NCBI GenBank assembly: GCA_934515035.1
Contig: CAKSXP010000023.1
Location: 1 to 13,881 of the forward strand
Length of the DNA: 13,881 bases
Source: an uncultured Oscillospiraceae bacterium
GTDB lineage: Bacteria > Bacillota > Clostridia > Oscillospirales > Oscillospiraceae
Direction of reading: 5' to 3'
Made by a program: the position numbers and the translations under genes. Positions 6,885 through 13,786 of the stretch are shown piece by piece. Position 1 is the stretch's first letter. Each line of letters opens with the position of its first letter. The notes under the pieces are model-generated. The model ran no database searches and had not been told where the DNA came from. It saw only the letters and a program-made list of their open reading frames with translations.

Positions 6885-7862
6885 TCAGCGGCGGAGAGTC
6901 ATATTGAAATACCACTGTTCACCGTCGCCGACAGGCTGTTTTTCCTCGCCGGTGATTTTGAATCCGTATCTTTTGTAGAAGGCAACGGCGTGTTCGTTTC
7001 TCTGCTGTACGTCCAGTTTGATGAATTTTACGCCGGCGGGCAGGGAGGAACAGGCTTTGTCGAAGGCCCGGTATCCGATGCCGGAACCGACCAGCTCGTG
7101 CCGGATCACGATTATACCGATATCGCAGGTATCTCCCTCGACACTGTAAGTCAGCCACCCGGCGGGGACTGCGCCGTCGTATATTATGAAGTTTCCGCCT
7201 TTTTCGAAATAATCGAAACGCTCTCTCCATTCGTCCGGTGTGGTCCCGTTCTCGGCGAAATACAGCTGGTATTCATCGTTATCGAACAACGACGCGATGA
7301 ATGCGCAGTCGCTTACAGACGCCCTTCTGAGCTCCACCGTTCCGATATGCTTCTCAAGCAGGACAAGCTCTATCTCGGCGATTCCGTTGAAGTCGGTCGG
7401 GACGATGCCCGCTTCCGTATATCCGAGCTTTTTATACATCGAACGCGCGACGGTGTTTTTCGCGTTTGTATCTATCCTGAGTTCGGAAAAGCCGTTTTCC
7501 ATGGCGTATTTTTCATAATATGCGAGAAACGCCTTTCCGTATCCCCGGCCCGAGCTGTCCGGGGAGATCACGAGCGTATGCAGGACGCATACCCTGTTGC
7601 CGGGCGCGTCATATTTCCATTTTCCCAGTTTGTAGCATTCGACCTGCGTGCTGTTTATGATCCCCGCGCCGCAGATCCTTCCGGCGTCCTCCAGAACGAA
7701 AAGGTCGCCTCTTTCGAGCGCCGCTTCCGCCGTGGCGCGCACAGGATATACCGCGCGGACCCATCCGATCGTCTGTTTTCCGCTTTCCTCCGCGGTGTGG
7801 ATCGCGTCATACAGGCTCTCGACCGCGTCAATATCGTTTGCGGACGCTTTTCTTATTATCAT
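6885..7862 (-). CDS. Tandem GNAT N-acetyltransferase
   Basis: A 325-residue protein with two GNAT domains in one chain. Domain 1 spans about 1-170 with the acetyl-CoA loop SGRGYGKA at 104-111 and the NTVARSMYKKLGY motif at 136-148. Domain 2 spans about 174-325 with VGSGIGYRAF at 258-267 and NEHAVAFYKRYGF at 289-301. Both pyrophosphate-binding loops look intact (R/Q-x-x-G-x-G/A type, with VGSGIG slightly divergent). The start at 7862 has GGAGG nine bases upstream. The acceptor substrate is unknown; tandem GNATs include antibiotic-, amino-acid- and thiol-modifying enzymes. Its 3' end converges on merR with a 28-base gap. No clear promoter of its own is seen, so it may be read from the phosphoribosyltransferase promoter. 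Confidence 0.88.
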   Translation of the reverse strand: MIIRKASANDIDAVESLYDAIHTAEESGKQTIGWVRAVYPVRATAEAALERGDLFVLEDAGRICGAGIINSTQVECYKLGKWKYDAPGNRVCVLHTLVISPDSSGRGYGKAFLAYYEKYAMENGFSELRIDTNAKNTVARSMYKKLGYTEAGIVPTDFNGIAEIELVLLEKHIGTVELRRASVSDCAFIASLFDNDEYQLYFAENGTTPDEWRERFDYFEKGGNFIIYDGAVPAGWLTYSVEGDTCDIGIIVIRHELVGSGIGYRAFDKACSSLPAGVKFIKLDVQQRNEHAVAFYKRYGFKITGEEKQPVGDGEQWYFNMTLRR

Positions 7863-7935
7863 TTGATATCCTCCGTAACTTTCGGTTTGTGTGTCCGTTT
7901 CGGCTCACCGGAGCGGAAACGGCGGAGATACGCAG

Positions 7936-7968
7936 GCAGCCGCAGCGGTTTTTTCCCGCTGCGGCTGC
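7936..7968 (-). repeat. 13-base-pair GC hairpin between two minus-strand genes
   Basis: A perfect stem of GCAGCCGCAGCGG (7936-7948) and its complement (7956-7968) closes a T-rich seven-base loop. Neither side has the T-run expected of an intrinsic terminator. It lies between the phosphoribosyltransferase and the acetyltransferase, so it may be a weak terminator or an RNA-stability hairpin. The rest of the 169-base gap shows nothing recognisable. Confidence 0.6.
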
Positions 7969-8031
7969 TCGCTGCGTTATTGAGCCCCGCGATCTTTCCG
8001 GCCGGGCTTTTGAACCATATGCTTTGCTTGT

Positions 8032-8589
8032 TTATGCCTTCGGAGTTCCGTCGGAATTGAAGAGGGGCAGGGGGGCCAGGCAGATGATGTCGCTGCGCTT
8101 TATGGCGTCGCCCTCGGCGAGGATAGCCATTCTGCCGGCGATGATGCCGCCCGCTTTGGTAACGAGGGTCTCCATCGCGTGGAGAGATTCGCCGGTGGAG
8201 ATAACGTCGTCGATGATGAGAACGCGCTTGCCCTTCATCATCTCGGCGTCTGCGGTGTCGATGACGAGCTTCTGCATGCTCATCGTGGTGATGGAGCGGA
8301 CGTCGACCTCGAAAACTCCGGTCATGTAGGCTTTGGCGCCCTTTCTGGCGAGGAAGTATTTCTCTGCGCCGCTCTGGCGGGCCATTTCGTAGAGCAGAGG
8401 GATCGCCTTGGCCTCGGGTGCGATGAGATAGTCGTAGTCGGGGGCGCGCTTGAGCAGTTCGGTCGCGCAGTGGACGGTGAGCTCAACGTCGCCGAAGATG
8501 ACGAAGGCTCCGATGTATGTATCGTCGGAGACCTTGCACAGCGGGAGCGTGCGCTTTAGACCGGCGATATCCATCTCATAGGTAAGCAT
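8032..8589 (-). CDS. Adenine-phosphoribosyltransferase-like protein
   Basis: A 185-residue type I phosphoribosyltransferase. The PRPP-binding loop VLIIDDVISTGES is at residues 123-135, with the two acidic residues and the STG turn intact. Upstream LIAPEAKAIPLLYEMA at 55-70 and the YFLARKGAKAYM segment at 78-89 match APRT-like proteins. It differs from the shorter canonical Apt of Bacillus (about 170 residues), with an N-terminal strand region and an extended insert around 92-118, so purine-base salvage is likely but the exact base is not settled. AGGAGG 10 to 15 bases before the ATG fixes the start, and the promoter lies just upstream. No purine-riboswitch-like fold was recognised in the short leader. 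Confidence 0.87.
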   Translation of the reverse strand: MLTYEMDIAGLKRTLPLCKVSDDTYIGAFVIFGDVELTVHCATELLKRAPDYDYLIAPEAKAIPLLYEMARQSGAEKYFLARKGAKAYMTGVFEVDVRSITTMSMQKLVIDTADAEMMKGKRVLIIDDVISTGESLHAMETLVTKAGGIIAGRMAILAEGDAIKRSDIICLAPLPLFNSDGTPKA

Positions 8590-8632
8590 TTGGATGTTCC
8601 TCCTAAAACGGTGTTTTTTATCAGACCTTCTA

Positions 8633-8660
8633 ATTATACAGTATATTCGGAAAAACGCAA
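8633..8660 (-). promoter_or_regulatory. Promoter of the phosphoribosyltransferase gene
   Basis: On the minus strand a perfect TATAAT (plus 8633-8638), directly preceded by TG, lies 16 bases from a TTGCGT -35 (plus 8655-8660). The leader to the start codon at 8589 is only about 35-40 bases, leaving no room for a riboswitch. Confidence 0.7.
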
Positions 8661-8702
8661 GTGGTTATGCGGAAAGAACGGCAAATGATTTCCTGCATAC
8701 GC

Positions 8703-8739
8703 GGAAGAAAGCAGGGCGTGACCGGCGGTCACGCCCTGC
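8703..8739 (-). terminator. Intrinsic terminator of the SnoaL/NTF2 gene
   Basis: A perfect 13-base-pair stem (GCAGGGCGTGACC at 8711-8723 with its complement at 8727-8739) closes a three-base loop. On the minus strand it is followed by TTTCTTCC, giving a moderate T-tract. It begins 19 bases after the stop at 8758 and separates that gene from the phosphoribosyltransferase promoter. Confidence 0.8.
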
Positions 8740-8757
8740 AAAGGATGAACAGGTCTA

Positions 8758-9618
8758 TTACTGGAAGAACTTGGTGTCGGGATACTCCTCGGGCTTTGCA
8801 ACGGTCTGGAAGGGCTCGGGGACGTATGTCGCGGTCGGATCGACCTTGCGCGCGCAGCGGTCGCCCTTTTTGCAGGGCTCGGTGTAGAGCTCTCCCCAGC
8901 CCTCGTCCCAGCTCTCATAGGGCTTTATAAACTCGGGCTGGAAGTTGTGCAGGTCGCAGTAAGGCGTATTGGTCTGGAGCGTGACGTACAGCGGGTTGCC
9001 GTTTTCGTCGCGGTCGATGAAAGCGTTGGGCGCCCACTTGGGATCCCAGTTGTCGATGTCGTCGCCGCCGGCGAAGCCGACGAGATAGGGCATCTGGCCC
9101 CAGCCGGGACCGTCGAACGGGGTGTTGAAGGTGCCGTGCATATCCATGCGGTAGATCTTCCACTCGCCGTCCTCCTTGATAAAGCCGAAGCGGAACTTGC
9201 AGAAGCTCCACAGGGACTTTATGCCGTCCTTTGTCTTGAGGCTCTCGCAGCCGAGGCTGGAGAAATAACCCTTGGCGCTCTCGTTGTCTGCGGCGACCTC
9301 GAGGGCGGGGGTCAGCAGCTCGTGGCAGTAGATGCGTCCGGCAAGACCCTGCTCGCTGGCCTGGAGCAGTCCGGTGTAGTGGTTGCGGATGCCCTGCGCT
9401 CCCTCATAGACGTTGCCGTTGAAGATGGCGCGGACGCCGGGAGTCTTGAGAGCAAAGCACTCCTCCTGCTCCTTCCAGCGGTGTGCGGAATGCAGGTTCT
9501 CATATTTTGCCATCAGGTTCATGATCTCCTGTGCGGACTGGTGGCGGGCTATCTGGAGCTTTGCGTCGGCAAGCTCTTTTTCAAGCGCTGCAAGACGTGC
9601 TTCAAAGTTGTTATCCAT
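8758..9618 (-). CDS. SnoaL/NTF2-fold protein with N-terminal coiled coil and long C-terminal extension
   Basis: A 286-residue soluble protein. Residues 5-30 (EARLAALEKELADAKLQIARHQ) are a short coiled coil. Residues about 28-165 look like one NTF2/SnoaL domain (IMNLMAKYENLHSAHRW, then GAQGIRNHY, and closing FIKEDGEWKIYRMDMHGTF). The final 120 residues are a Trp/Pro/Asp-rich extension with cysteines C221, C249 and C255 and no family I recognise. Small SnoaL proteins include cyclases and dehydratases such as BaiE. Y39 and H99 fall roughly where BaiE has its catalytic Tyr and His, but the Asp five residues after the Tyr is a serine (S44). Chemistry is therefore unproven. GAAGGAGAAAG before the ATG fixes the start, and a strong promoter and a terminator make it a single-gene unit. 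Confidence 0.82.
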   Translation of the reverse strand: MDNNFEARLAALEKELADAKLQIARHQSAQEIMNLMAKYENLHSAHRWKEQEECFALKTPGVRAIFNGNVYEGAQGIRNHYTGLLQASEQGLAGRIYCHELLTPALEVAADNESAKGYFSSLGCESLKTKDGIKSLWSFCKFRFGFIKEDGEWKIYRMDMHGTFNTPFDGPGWGQMPYLVGFAGGDDIDNWDPKWAPNAFIDRDENGNPLYVTLQTNTPYCDLHNFQPEFIKPYESWDEGWGELYTEPCKKGDRCARKVDPTATYVPEPFQTVAKPEEYPDTKFFQ

Positions 9619-9649
9619 GCTTCTTTCTCCTTCTCATATTGATGCTGAT

Positions 9650-9678
9650 ATTATGTAGCAATTATGTGCAAATGTCAA
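9650..9678 (-). promoter_or_regulatory. Promoter of the SnoaL/NTF2 gene
   Basis: On the minus strand TTGACA (plus 9673-9678), 17-base spacer, CATAAT (plus 9650-9655). It is near-consensus sigma-A type and starts transcription about 25 bases before the ribosome-binding site, so the gene should be well expressed independently of spoIID upstream. Confidence 0.8.
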
Positions 9679-9730
9679 TAACAGCCACCGAAAGCCCCAA
9701 AGCGATAAAGCGTTGAAGTATAAGGAAAAA

Positions 9731-10765
9731 TCAGCTCCCGGAGACCAGCTCCGCTCCCGGATAATAATGCTCCAGTATTTCACGGTAATCCAGTCCGCGG
9801 GCGGCGAGAACGTTCGCGCCGTACTGGCTCATGCCCACGCCGTGGCCGAAGCCGCGCACCGTGAAAACAAACTGACCGTCCGAGTATTTGAGCGTGAACG
9901 CGGTAGAGCGCAGGCCGAACATGGCGCGAAGCTCGTTCCCGCTGATATCGACTCCGCCGACCGTCATGGAGGAGACACGCCCGCTCTCCGAAAGCTCGGC
10001 CTGTCCCGCCCAGTCCTCCGGCGCGCCCGACAGGTCCGCCTGCGGATACCGGGCGAGGACCGCCTCGGAAAAGCCCTCGACCGGCGAAGTGACAGTGCTG
10101 ACAAAGTTCGGGACGTCCTGCTCGCTCTCGGGACTGGAGACGCAGACCAGATACGGCTCCGACGACCATATCTCGGCGCTCGCTTCCGTCATGCCGTCGG
10201 AGGAGGAATGGAACACCGCCTGGATGGGCTCACCGTCATACACAAGGTACTGTCCGTCCGTCGCGGACACGGCCTGGCTGATCCGGCCGCGGTATTCTTC
10301 GTAAGAGCTGCCCCAGTTTGCCAGCATCTGCGCGTCCGTCAGCTGCGCTTTGCAGCAGGCCGCGTCGCCGCAGACGGCGGCGCCGGGGTGCGCGGGAGTC
10401 TCGTGCGCCATCTTGTAAAGTATGTATGTCCGCGCGGCCACAGCCTGCGCCTTGAGCGCCTCGATATCGAAGGACGCCGGCATTTCTCCCGCGACGACGC
10501 CGATCAGATACTCGTCCATCGTGCGGACGGAAACGCTGCCGTCGTCCTCCAGCGCCGTGAAGGAGACGCCGCTGTCCCGCTGACCCGCGGATGCGGCATA
10601 CGGGCCCGTGTCCGCAGCGGCTCCGTCCGGCGCAGGGGACGCTTCGCCCTGTTCCGTTCCGGCGTTTTCCTCCGCGGGAGCGTATGACATACGCATATAG
10701 ATTATGATACCCAGACATGTGCACAGCACCGCCAGCAGCGCCGCGCCGTAAAGCTTTGCCTTCAT
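9731..10765 (-). CDS. spoIID: Stage II sporulation protein D, peptidoglycan lytic transglycosylase
   Basis: A 344-residue SpoIID, the length of Bacillus SpoIID (about 343). An N-terminal membrane anchor at residues 5-24 (LYGAALLAVLCTCLGIIIYM) is followed by a Pro/Ala-rich linker to about 65 and the SpoIID domain. The catalytic glutamate region is IGVVAGEMPASFDIEALKAQAVAARTY, with E94. A cysteine cluster at C132, C137 and C138 matches the metal-site loop seen in clostridial SpoIID. The closing signature GFGHGVGMSQYGA lies at about 305-317. It degrades septal peptidoglycan during engulfment in endospore formation, in the mother-cell membrane. GGGAGG about 8 bases before the ATG supports the start. 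No convincing sigma-E promoter was found in the gap to the divergent membrane-protein gene. A vegetative SpoIID/LytB homologue is the alternative. Confidence 0.88.
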   Translation of the reverse strand: MKAKLYGAALLAVLCTCLGIIIYMRMSYAPAEENAGTEQGEASPAPDGAAADTGPYAASAGQRDSGVSFTALEDDGSVSVRTMDEYLIGVVAGEMPASFDIEALKAQAVAARTYILYKMAHETPAHPGAAVCGDAACCKAQLTDAQMLANWGSSYEEYRGRISQAVSATDGQYLVYDGEPIQAVFHSSSDGMTEASAEIWSSEPYLVCVSSPESEQDVPNFVSTVTSPVEGFSEAVLARYPQADLSGAPEDWAGQAELSESGRVSSMTVGGVDISGNELRAMFGLRSTAFTLKYSDGQFVFTVRGFGHGVGMSQYGANVLAARGLDYREILEHYYPGAELVSGS

Positions 10766-10804
10766 TCTGTTGCCTCCCTGTCCGCCGGTTTGTCCGTTTT
10801 TTGC

Positions 10805-10833
10805 TTGACTGCGTTTTCAGATGGGTATAGAAT
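10805..10833 (+). promoter_or_regulatory. Promoter of the membrane-protein gene, decides its start
   Basis: TTGACT (10805-10810), 17-base spacer, TAGAAT (10828-10833). Transcription would begin near 10840, so the in-frame ATG at 10821 lies inside the promoter and cannot be the start; the ATG at 10872 is used. Confidence 0.75.
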
Positions 10834-10871
10834 ATTTCATCAATGAATTCTATTTGGACAGGTCGGATATA

Positions 10872-11642
10872 ATGCAAAAAAGATTTTGGATATTTGTCTG
10901 CTACGCCTTTATTACCGGGGCGTTTTCGATGTTTCTGCGCTGGCTCCAGCTCATCAACTGTTTTGAGGAGGACACGGGGCTGTTCATCAGCGGCGGCGCG
11001 CTGACGCCGCTTTTCATCATACTTCTGCTCATCTCCGCTGCGGGTATGCTGCTCATGGCCATGCGGTGCAGGCCGTCGGAGGAGCCGGAGGCCGCGCTGC
11101 GCGCGAGGTCCCCGCTGTGTACGGTGTTCTCGGCCGTTCTGGCCTTTGTCATGTTTGCGGGCGCGGTGATGCTGTTTGTCCGGGCCGGAGATATGCGCGC
11201 GGCGATGCTTTTCCGCCTGCTTGCGATAATGGGAGTCGCCGCGGCGGCTTCGATGTTCGGTGCGGCGGACCGCATGTCAAGAGGCCGGGCCGACAGCACT
11301 GCCTGCTTCTGCTTCACCGTTGTCATCCTGTTCTACTGCCTCTGGATGGTGGCATCCTATAAGGCCCACGATTCCAATCCCGTGATCTGGAGCTATGCGC
11401 CCGAGATACTGGCGATCGCGTCCGGAACGCTGGCCTGGTATTTCCTTGCCGGGTTTGCCTTTGGCAAGCCGAAGACCGTACAGACGGTGTTTTTCAGCGG
11501 ACTGTCCTTTGTCCTTGCGCTCACTGCCATGCCGGACGACCGGGACCTCTCGCTGAGCATACTGCTCATGACGCCGGGACTCGAGGCGCTGATGCTCTCC
11601 TGGATTCTGATAAGAAATCTTCAGGCCGAAAACGGGCGCTGA
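10872..11642 (+). CDS. Polytopic membrane protein of unknown function
   Basis: A 256-residue protein with about seven to eight hydrophobic segments, roughly at residues 5-22, 43-64, 80-103, 110-130, 143-161, 174-195, 203-219 and 227-247. Loops are short; a basic/acidic loop at 65-78 separates segments 2 and 3. The segment RWLQLINCFEEDTGLFISGG at 23-42 recalls a recurring N-terminal pattern (short helix, then a D-TGL loop) in clostridial membrane proteins of no known function; this is from memory. The start is placed by the promoter at 10805-10833, with only a weak ribosome-binding site (AGG-CGGA) upstream. It is divergent from spoIID and followed by a strong terminator, so it is a single-gene unit. 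No motif indicates transport or enzymatic activity. Confidence 0.8.
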   Translation: MQKRFWIFVCYAFITGAFSMFLRWLQLINCFEEDTGLFISGGALTPLFIILLLISAAGMLLMAMRCRPSEEPEAALRARSPLCTVFSAVLAFVMFAGAVMLFVRAGDMRAAMLFRLLAIMGVAAAASMFGAADRMSRGRADSTACFCFTVVILFYCLWMVASYKAHDSNPVIWSYAPEILAIASGTLAWYFLAGFAFGKPKTVQTVFFSGLSFVLALTAMPDDRDLSLSILLMTPGLEALMLSWILIRNLQAENGR

Positions 11643-11669
11643 GCGGGAGAAAAAACATAACACAAAAGT

Positions 11670-11709
11670 ATACGGCGTGACCCTGAAAAACGGGTCACGC
11701 CGTATTTTT
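11670..11709 (+). terminator. Strong intrinsic terminator
   Basis: A 14-base-pair perfect stem (ATACGGCGTGACCC at 11670-11683 with its complement at 11692-11705), eight-base loop, followed by TTTT. It ends the membrane-protein transcript and insulates the DUF11 gene. Confidence 0.9.
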
Positions 11710-11740
11710 GCGCCGTTTAAGTCCGCCTGCACGAAAAGGC

Positions 11741-11803
11741 GGCGCGGTATGGGCCTTCCATATGCGCCGGGACCATGGCACTATTGCGCTTCCCGCATAT
11801 AAT
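11741..11803 (+). promoter_or_regulatory. Putative promoter and upstream hairpin of the DUF11 gene
   Basis: A TATAAT hexamer is at 11798-11803, about 28 bases before the ribosome-binding site. A matching -35 is poor (ATGGCA at 11775-11780, 17-base spacer), and I could not fit a convincing sigma-E or sigma-K sequence. A hairpin at 11741-11768 (GGCGCGGTATGG against CCATATGCGCC, one bulge) lies just upstream, and a smaller CCGCCT/AGGCGG stem precedes it at about 11722-11742. Nothing else is recognised in this 203-base gap. Confidence 0.45.
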
Positions 11804-11845
11804 GTGGCGAGGGATCGATTCCCCAAATAAGTTAGGAGGAAAAGC

Positions 11846-12697
11846 ATGGCGACTTTTTTTAACCAGGCCACGCTGTCTTACAGCGGCGGTACGGTCAATT
11901 CAAACGTTACCACGGGCGAGATCGTCGAGGTCCTGTCCGTCACAAAGACAGCCGTTAAAAGCGTGTACACTCAGGGCGACGAGATAACCTATGCGGTGAA
12001 TATCGTCAACAGCGGAAGCACGGCCTTTACCGGGCTGACGCTTACCGACGATCTTGGAGGCTATGCCTACAACAACGCAACGCTGATACCGCTGGAATAT
12101 GTTACGGGCACCGTGAAGTATTTCATCAACGGCGTATTGCAGGCGGCGCCGACGCTGACCGCCACTTCGCCGCTCGAGGTCACGGGGCTGTCCGTGCCCG
12201 GAAACGGCGCGGCGACGCTGCTTTATACCGTCCGGACAAACGGCTTTGCGGACCCGGCGGAAAACGGGACCATCAGGAATACCGTCACCGTGAGCGGGGA
12301 GAACGCCGCGGCGATCACCGCCACCGAGACCGTGACGGCGTCCGCTGCCCCGCGGCTCTCCATCGCAAAGGCGCTTTCCCCGACGACCGTGAATGAAAAC
12401 GGAAGGCTGACCTACACGTTCACGATCAGCAACGCGGGCAGCGCCGCGGCAGCCGCTTCGGACGACATCGTTGTGACCGACACGTTCGACCCCGTTCTCA
12501 GAGACATTACAGTGACCTACAACGGTACCGTCTGGACCGAGGGCACGGAGTATACCTATAACGAGACGACCGGCGTTTTCACGACTGTGAGCGGCGCCAT
12601 AACCGTTCCGGCGGCGACCTTTACCAGAGACACGGAAACAGGAGCATGGATAACCGCTCCGGGCACCTCAACGCTTGTTATTACAGGCACGGTATAA
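11846..12697 (+). CDS. Two-domain DUF11 (TIGR01451-type) protein, candidate spore-surface structural protein
   Basis: A 283-residue, Thr/Ser/Val/Ala-rich all-beta protein with two DUF11-type repeats. The first starts at about 29 (VLSVTKTAVKSVYTQGDEITYAVNIVNSG), the second at about 170 (RLSIAKALSPTTVNENGRLTYTFTISNAG); each has the LTDD/VTDTF strand motif some 20 residues later. There is no signal peptide, transmembrane segment, LPxTG sorting motif, cysteine, histidine or internal methionine. An almost perfect GGAGG six to seven bases before the ATG fixes the start. DUF11 usually occurs in secreted wall proteins, so a leaderless version suggests assembly inside the mother cell. The roughly 29 kDa P29 proteins of Clostridium taeniosporum spore appendages are, as I recall, duplicated-DUF11 proteins of this size. 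That role is inference. Confidence 0.85.
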   Translation: MATFFNQATLSYSGGTVNSNVTTGEIVEVLSVTKTAVKSVYTQGDEITYAVNIVNSGSTAFTGLTLTDDLGGYAYNNATLIPLEYVTGTVKYFINGVLQAAPTLTATSPLEVTGLSVPGNGAATLLYTVRTNGFADPAENGTIRNTVTVSGENAAAITATETVTASAAPRLSIAKALSPTTVNENGRLTYTFTISNAGSAAAAASDDIVVTDTFDPVLRDITVTYNGTVWTEGTEYTYNETTGVFTTVSGAITVPAATFTRDTETGAWITAPGTSTLVITGTV

Positions 12698-12711
12698 GCA
12701 AGAGACTCCGC

Positions 12712-12750
12712 AAAAAAATAAGGACTGCCCGGTGTCCGGGCAGTCCCTTT
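12712..12750. terminator. Intrinsic terminator between converging genes
   Basis: An 11-base-pair stem (GGACTGCCCGG at 12722-12732, CCGGGCAGTCC at 12736-12746) with a TGT loop. Reading on the minus strand it is followed by TTATTTTTTT, a strong tract ending the DUF362 gene. On the plus strand only CTTTC follows, so it is weaker for the DUF11 transcript. Confidence 0.88.
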
Positions 12751-12763
12751 CAAACGGAAAAGA

Positions 12764-13630
12764 TCAGATCTTCACAAGCTCGTATTCCCTGCTGCCGAGG
12801 CCGAGTCTGGACGCATGCTCCACGATGTGGATGCCGTTGCGGGACTCCATGCGCTCGATGAGCGCGGCCTTGCCCTCGTCGGGACTGTTGTATACCGCGT
12901 CCACGCTGGCCTGATCGACGGCGACGGGATCGACGGAGGCAAAGATGCCTATATCCGCCATCTCGGGCTCATCGGGATCGGAGTCGCAGTCGCAGTCAAC
13001 AGAGAGCCTGTTGGCGATGTTGATGTAAACGATGTTGCGGCGGCCCATGTAGTCCATAACGGCCTTATCCGCCTCTGCCATGCATTCAATAAAGCTGTCG
13101 TGGTCGGCGGTCCAGAGGTTTTCGGGCACGCCCACGCCGTGGATATGCGCCTTTCCGTGGGAGGACGCAACGCCGATGGACATGTTCTTCAGCGCGCCGC
13201 CGAAGCCGCCCATGGCATGTCCCTTGAAATGGGAAAGCATGAGCATGGAGTCGTAGTTTTTCAGGTTCGCGCCGACGAAATTCTCGGTAAGGTGTGTGCC
13301 GAGCGTGACGGGCAGGGACATTTCTCCCTCGGCGTCCATGATGTCGCAGGGGGCGATGGCCGTGAAGCCGTGCTCCTCAATGGCTTTCCAATGGTCCTCG
13401 GTTTTGTATCTGCGGCCCTCGTATGCGGTGTTGCATTCGACGATCGTGCCGTTCAGCTCCTGAACGAGTGCGCCGATGAGCTCCGGCTTGAGATAGTTGT
13501 GTCCGCCGGGTTCGCCCGTTGAGATCTTGACGGCGACCTTGCCTCTGAGTTCGGCGCCAAGCGCGTGATATATTTTCTGAAGCGATTCGGGAGTTATCTC
13601 CTCGGTGAAATAAACGGTGGATCTTGCCAC
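12764..13630 (-). CDS. DUF362 domain-containing protein
   Basis: A 288-residue protein of the DUF362 family. Visible blocks are VAVKISTGEPGGHNYLKPELI at 32-52, the family core SHFKGHAMGGFGGALKNMSIG at 133-153, a cysteine-aspartate cluster CDCD at 213-216, and the conserved MADIGIFASVDPVAVDQASVD at 224-244. Some relatives carry a ferredoxin 4Fe-4S domain; none is seen here, so any metal centre would have to use the single cysteines. The biochemical role is unknown; an iron-sulfur or redox-related role is often proposed. The start is the GTG at 13630, with AAAGGGG upstream. A longer in-frame TTG start at 13699 lies inside the -35 element and is rejected. It is a single-gene unit with its own promoter and terminator. 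Confidence 0.88.
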   Translation of the reverse strand: MARSTVYFTEEITPESLQKIYHALGAELRGKVAVKISTGEPGGHNYLKPELIGALVQELNGTIVECNTAYEGRRYKTEDHWKAIEEHGFTAIAPCDIMDAEGEMSLPVTLGTHLTENFVGANLKNYDSMLMLSHFKGHAMGGFGGALKNMSIGVASSHGKAHIHGVGVPENLWTADHDSFIECMAEADKAVMDYMGRRNIVYINIANRLSVDCDCDSDPDEPEMADIGIFASVDPVAVDQASVDAVYNSPDEGKAALIERMESRNGIHIVEHASRLGLGSREYELVKI

Positions 13631-13670
13631 TTTAAGAACGCCCCTTTCGATTTTTTGATCATACAGTCTG

Positions 13671-13699
13671 ATTATAGCACGGAAATCATGCGCGTGCAA
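13671..13699 (-). promoter_or_regulatory. Promoter of the DUF362 gene
   Basis: On the minus strand TTGCAC (plus 13694-13699), 17-base spacer, perfect TATAAT (plus 13671-13676). It excludes the upstream TTG as start codon and supports the GTG at 13630. Confidence 0.85.
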
Positions 13700-13752
13700 C
13701 GGCTGTCTGCCGGGTGTTATTGGAAGGTGATGCCCCGGAGAGGGGAGCGCAG

Positions 13753-13781
13753 GAACAGGGAGCCGGTTTGGCTCCCTGTTC
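13753..13781 (-). terminator. Hairpin after the right-edge gene, probable weak terminator
   Basis: A 12-base-pair stem, GAACAGGGAGCC (13753-13764) with its complement at 13770-13781, loop GGTTT. It lies a few bases after the stop of the minus-strand gene entering from the right. No long T-run follows on either strand, so termination strength is uncertain. Confidence 0.6.
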
Positions 13782-13786
13782 TCGAT

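Noticed and set aside
6990..8060. A 356-codon plus-strand open frame across the acetyltransferase region
   Set aside because: It runs antisense to a clear tandem GNAT protein and over the intergenic hairpin into the end of the next gene; composition is a shadow of the real frames.
8590..8757. Possible purine riboswitch ahead of the phosphoribosyltransferase
   Set aside because: The promoter lies about 45 bases from the start codon, so the leader is too short, and no purine-aptamer core was seen; the only strong hairpin is the terminator of the neighbouring gene.
898..9618. Possible bile-acid (bai) system, from a BaiN-family and a BaiE-like protein in one window
   Set aside because: The two genes are nearly 7 kb apart in separate transcription units on opposite strands, and no baiB, baiCD, baiA, baiF or baiG homologue is present. 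BaiN-family proteins are widespread in organisms without the pathway, and the SnoaL protein is much longer than BaiE.
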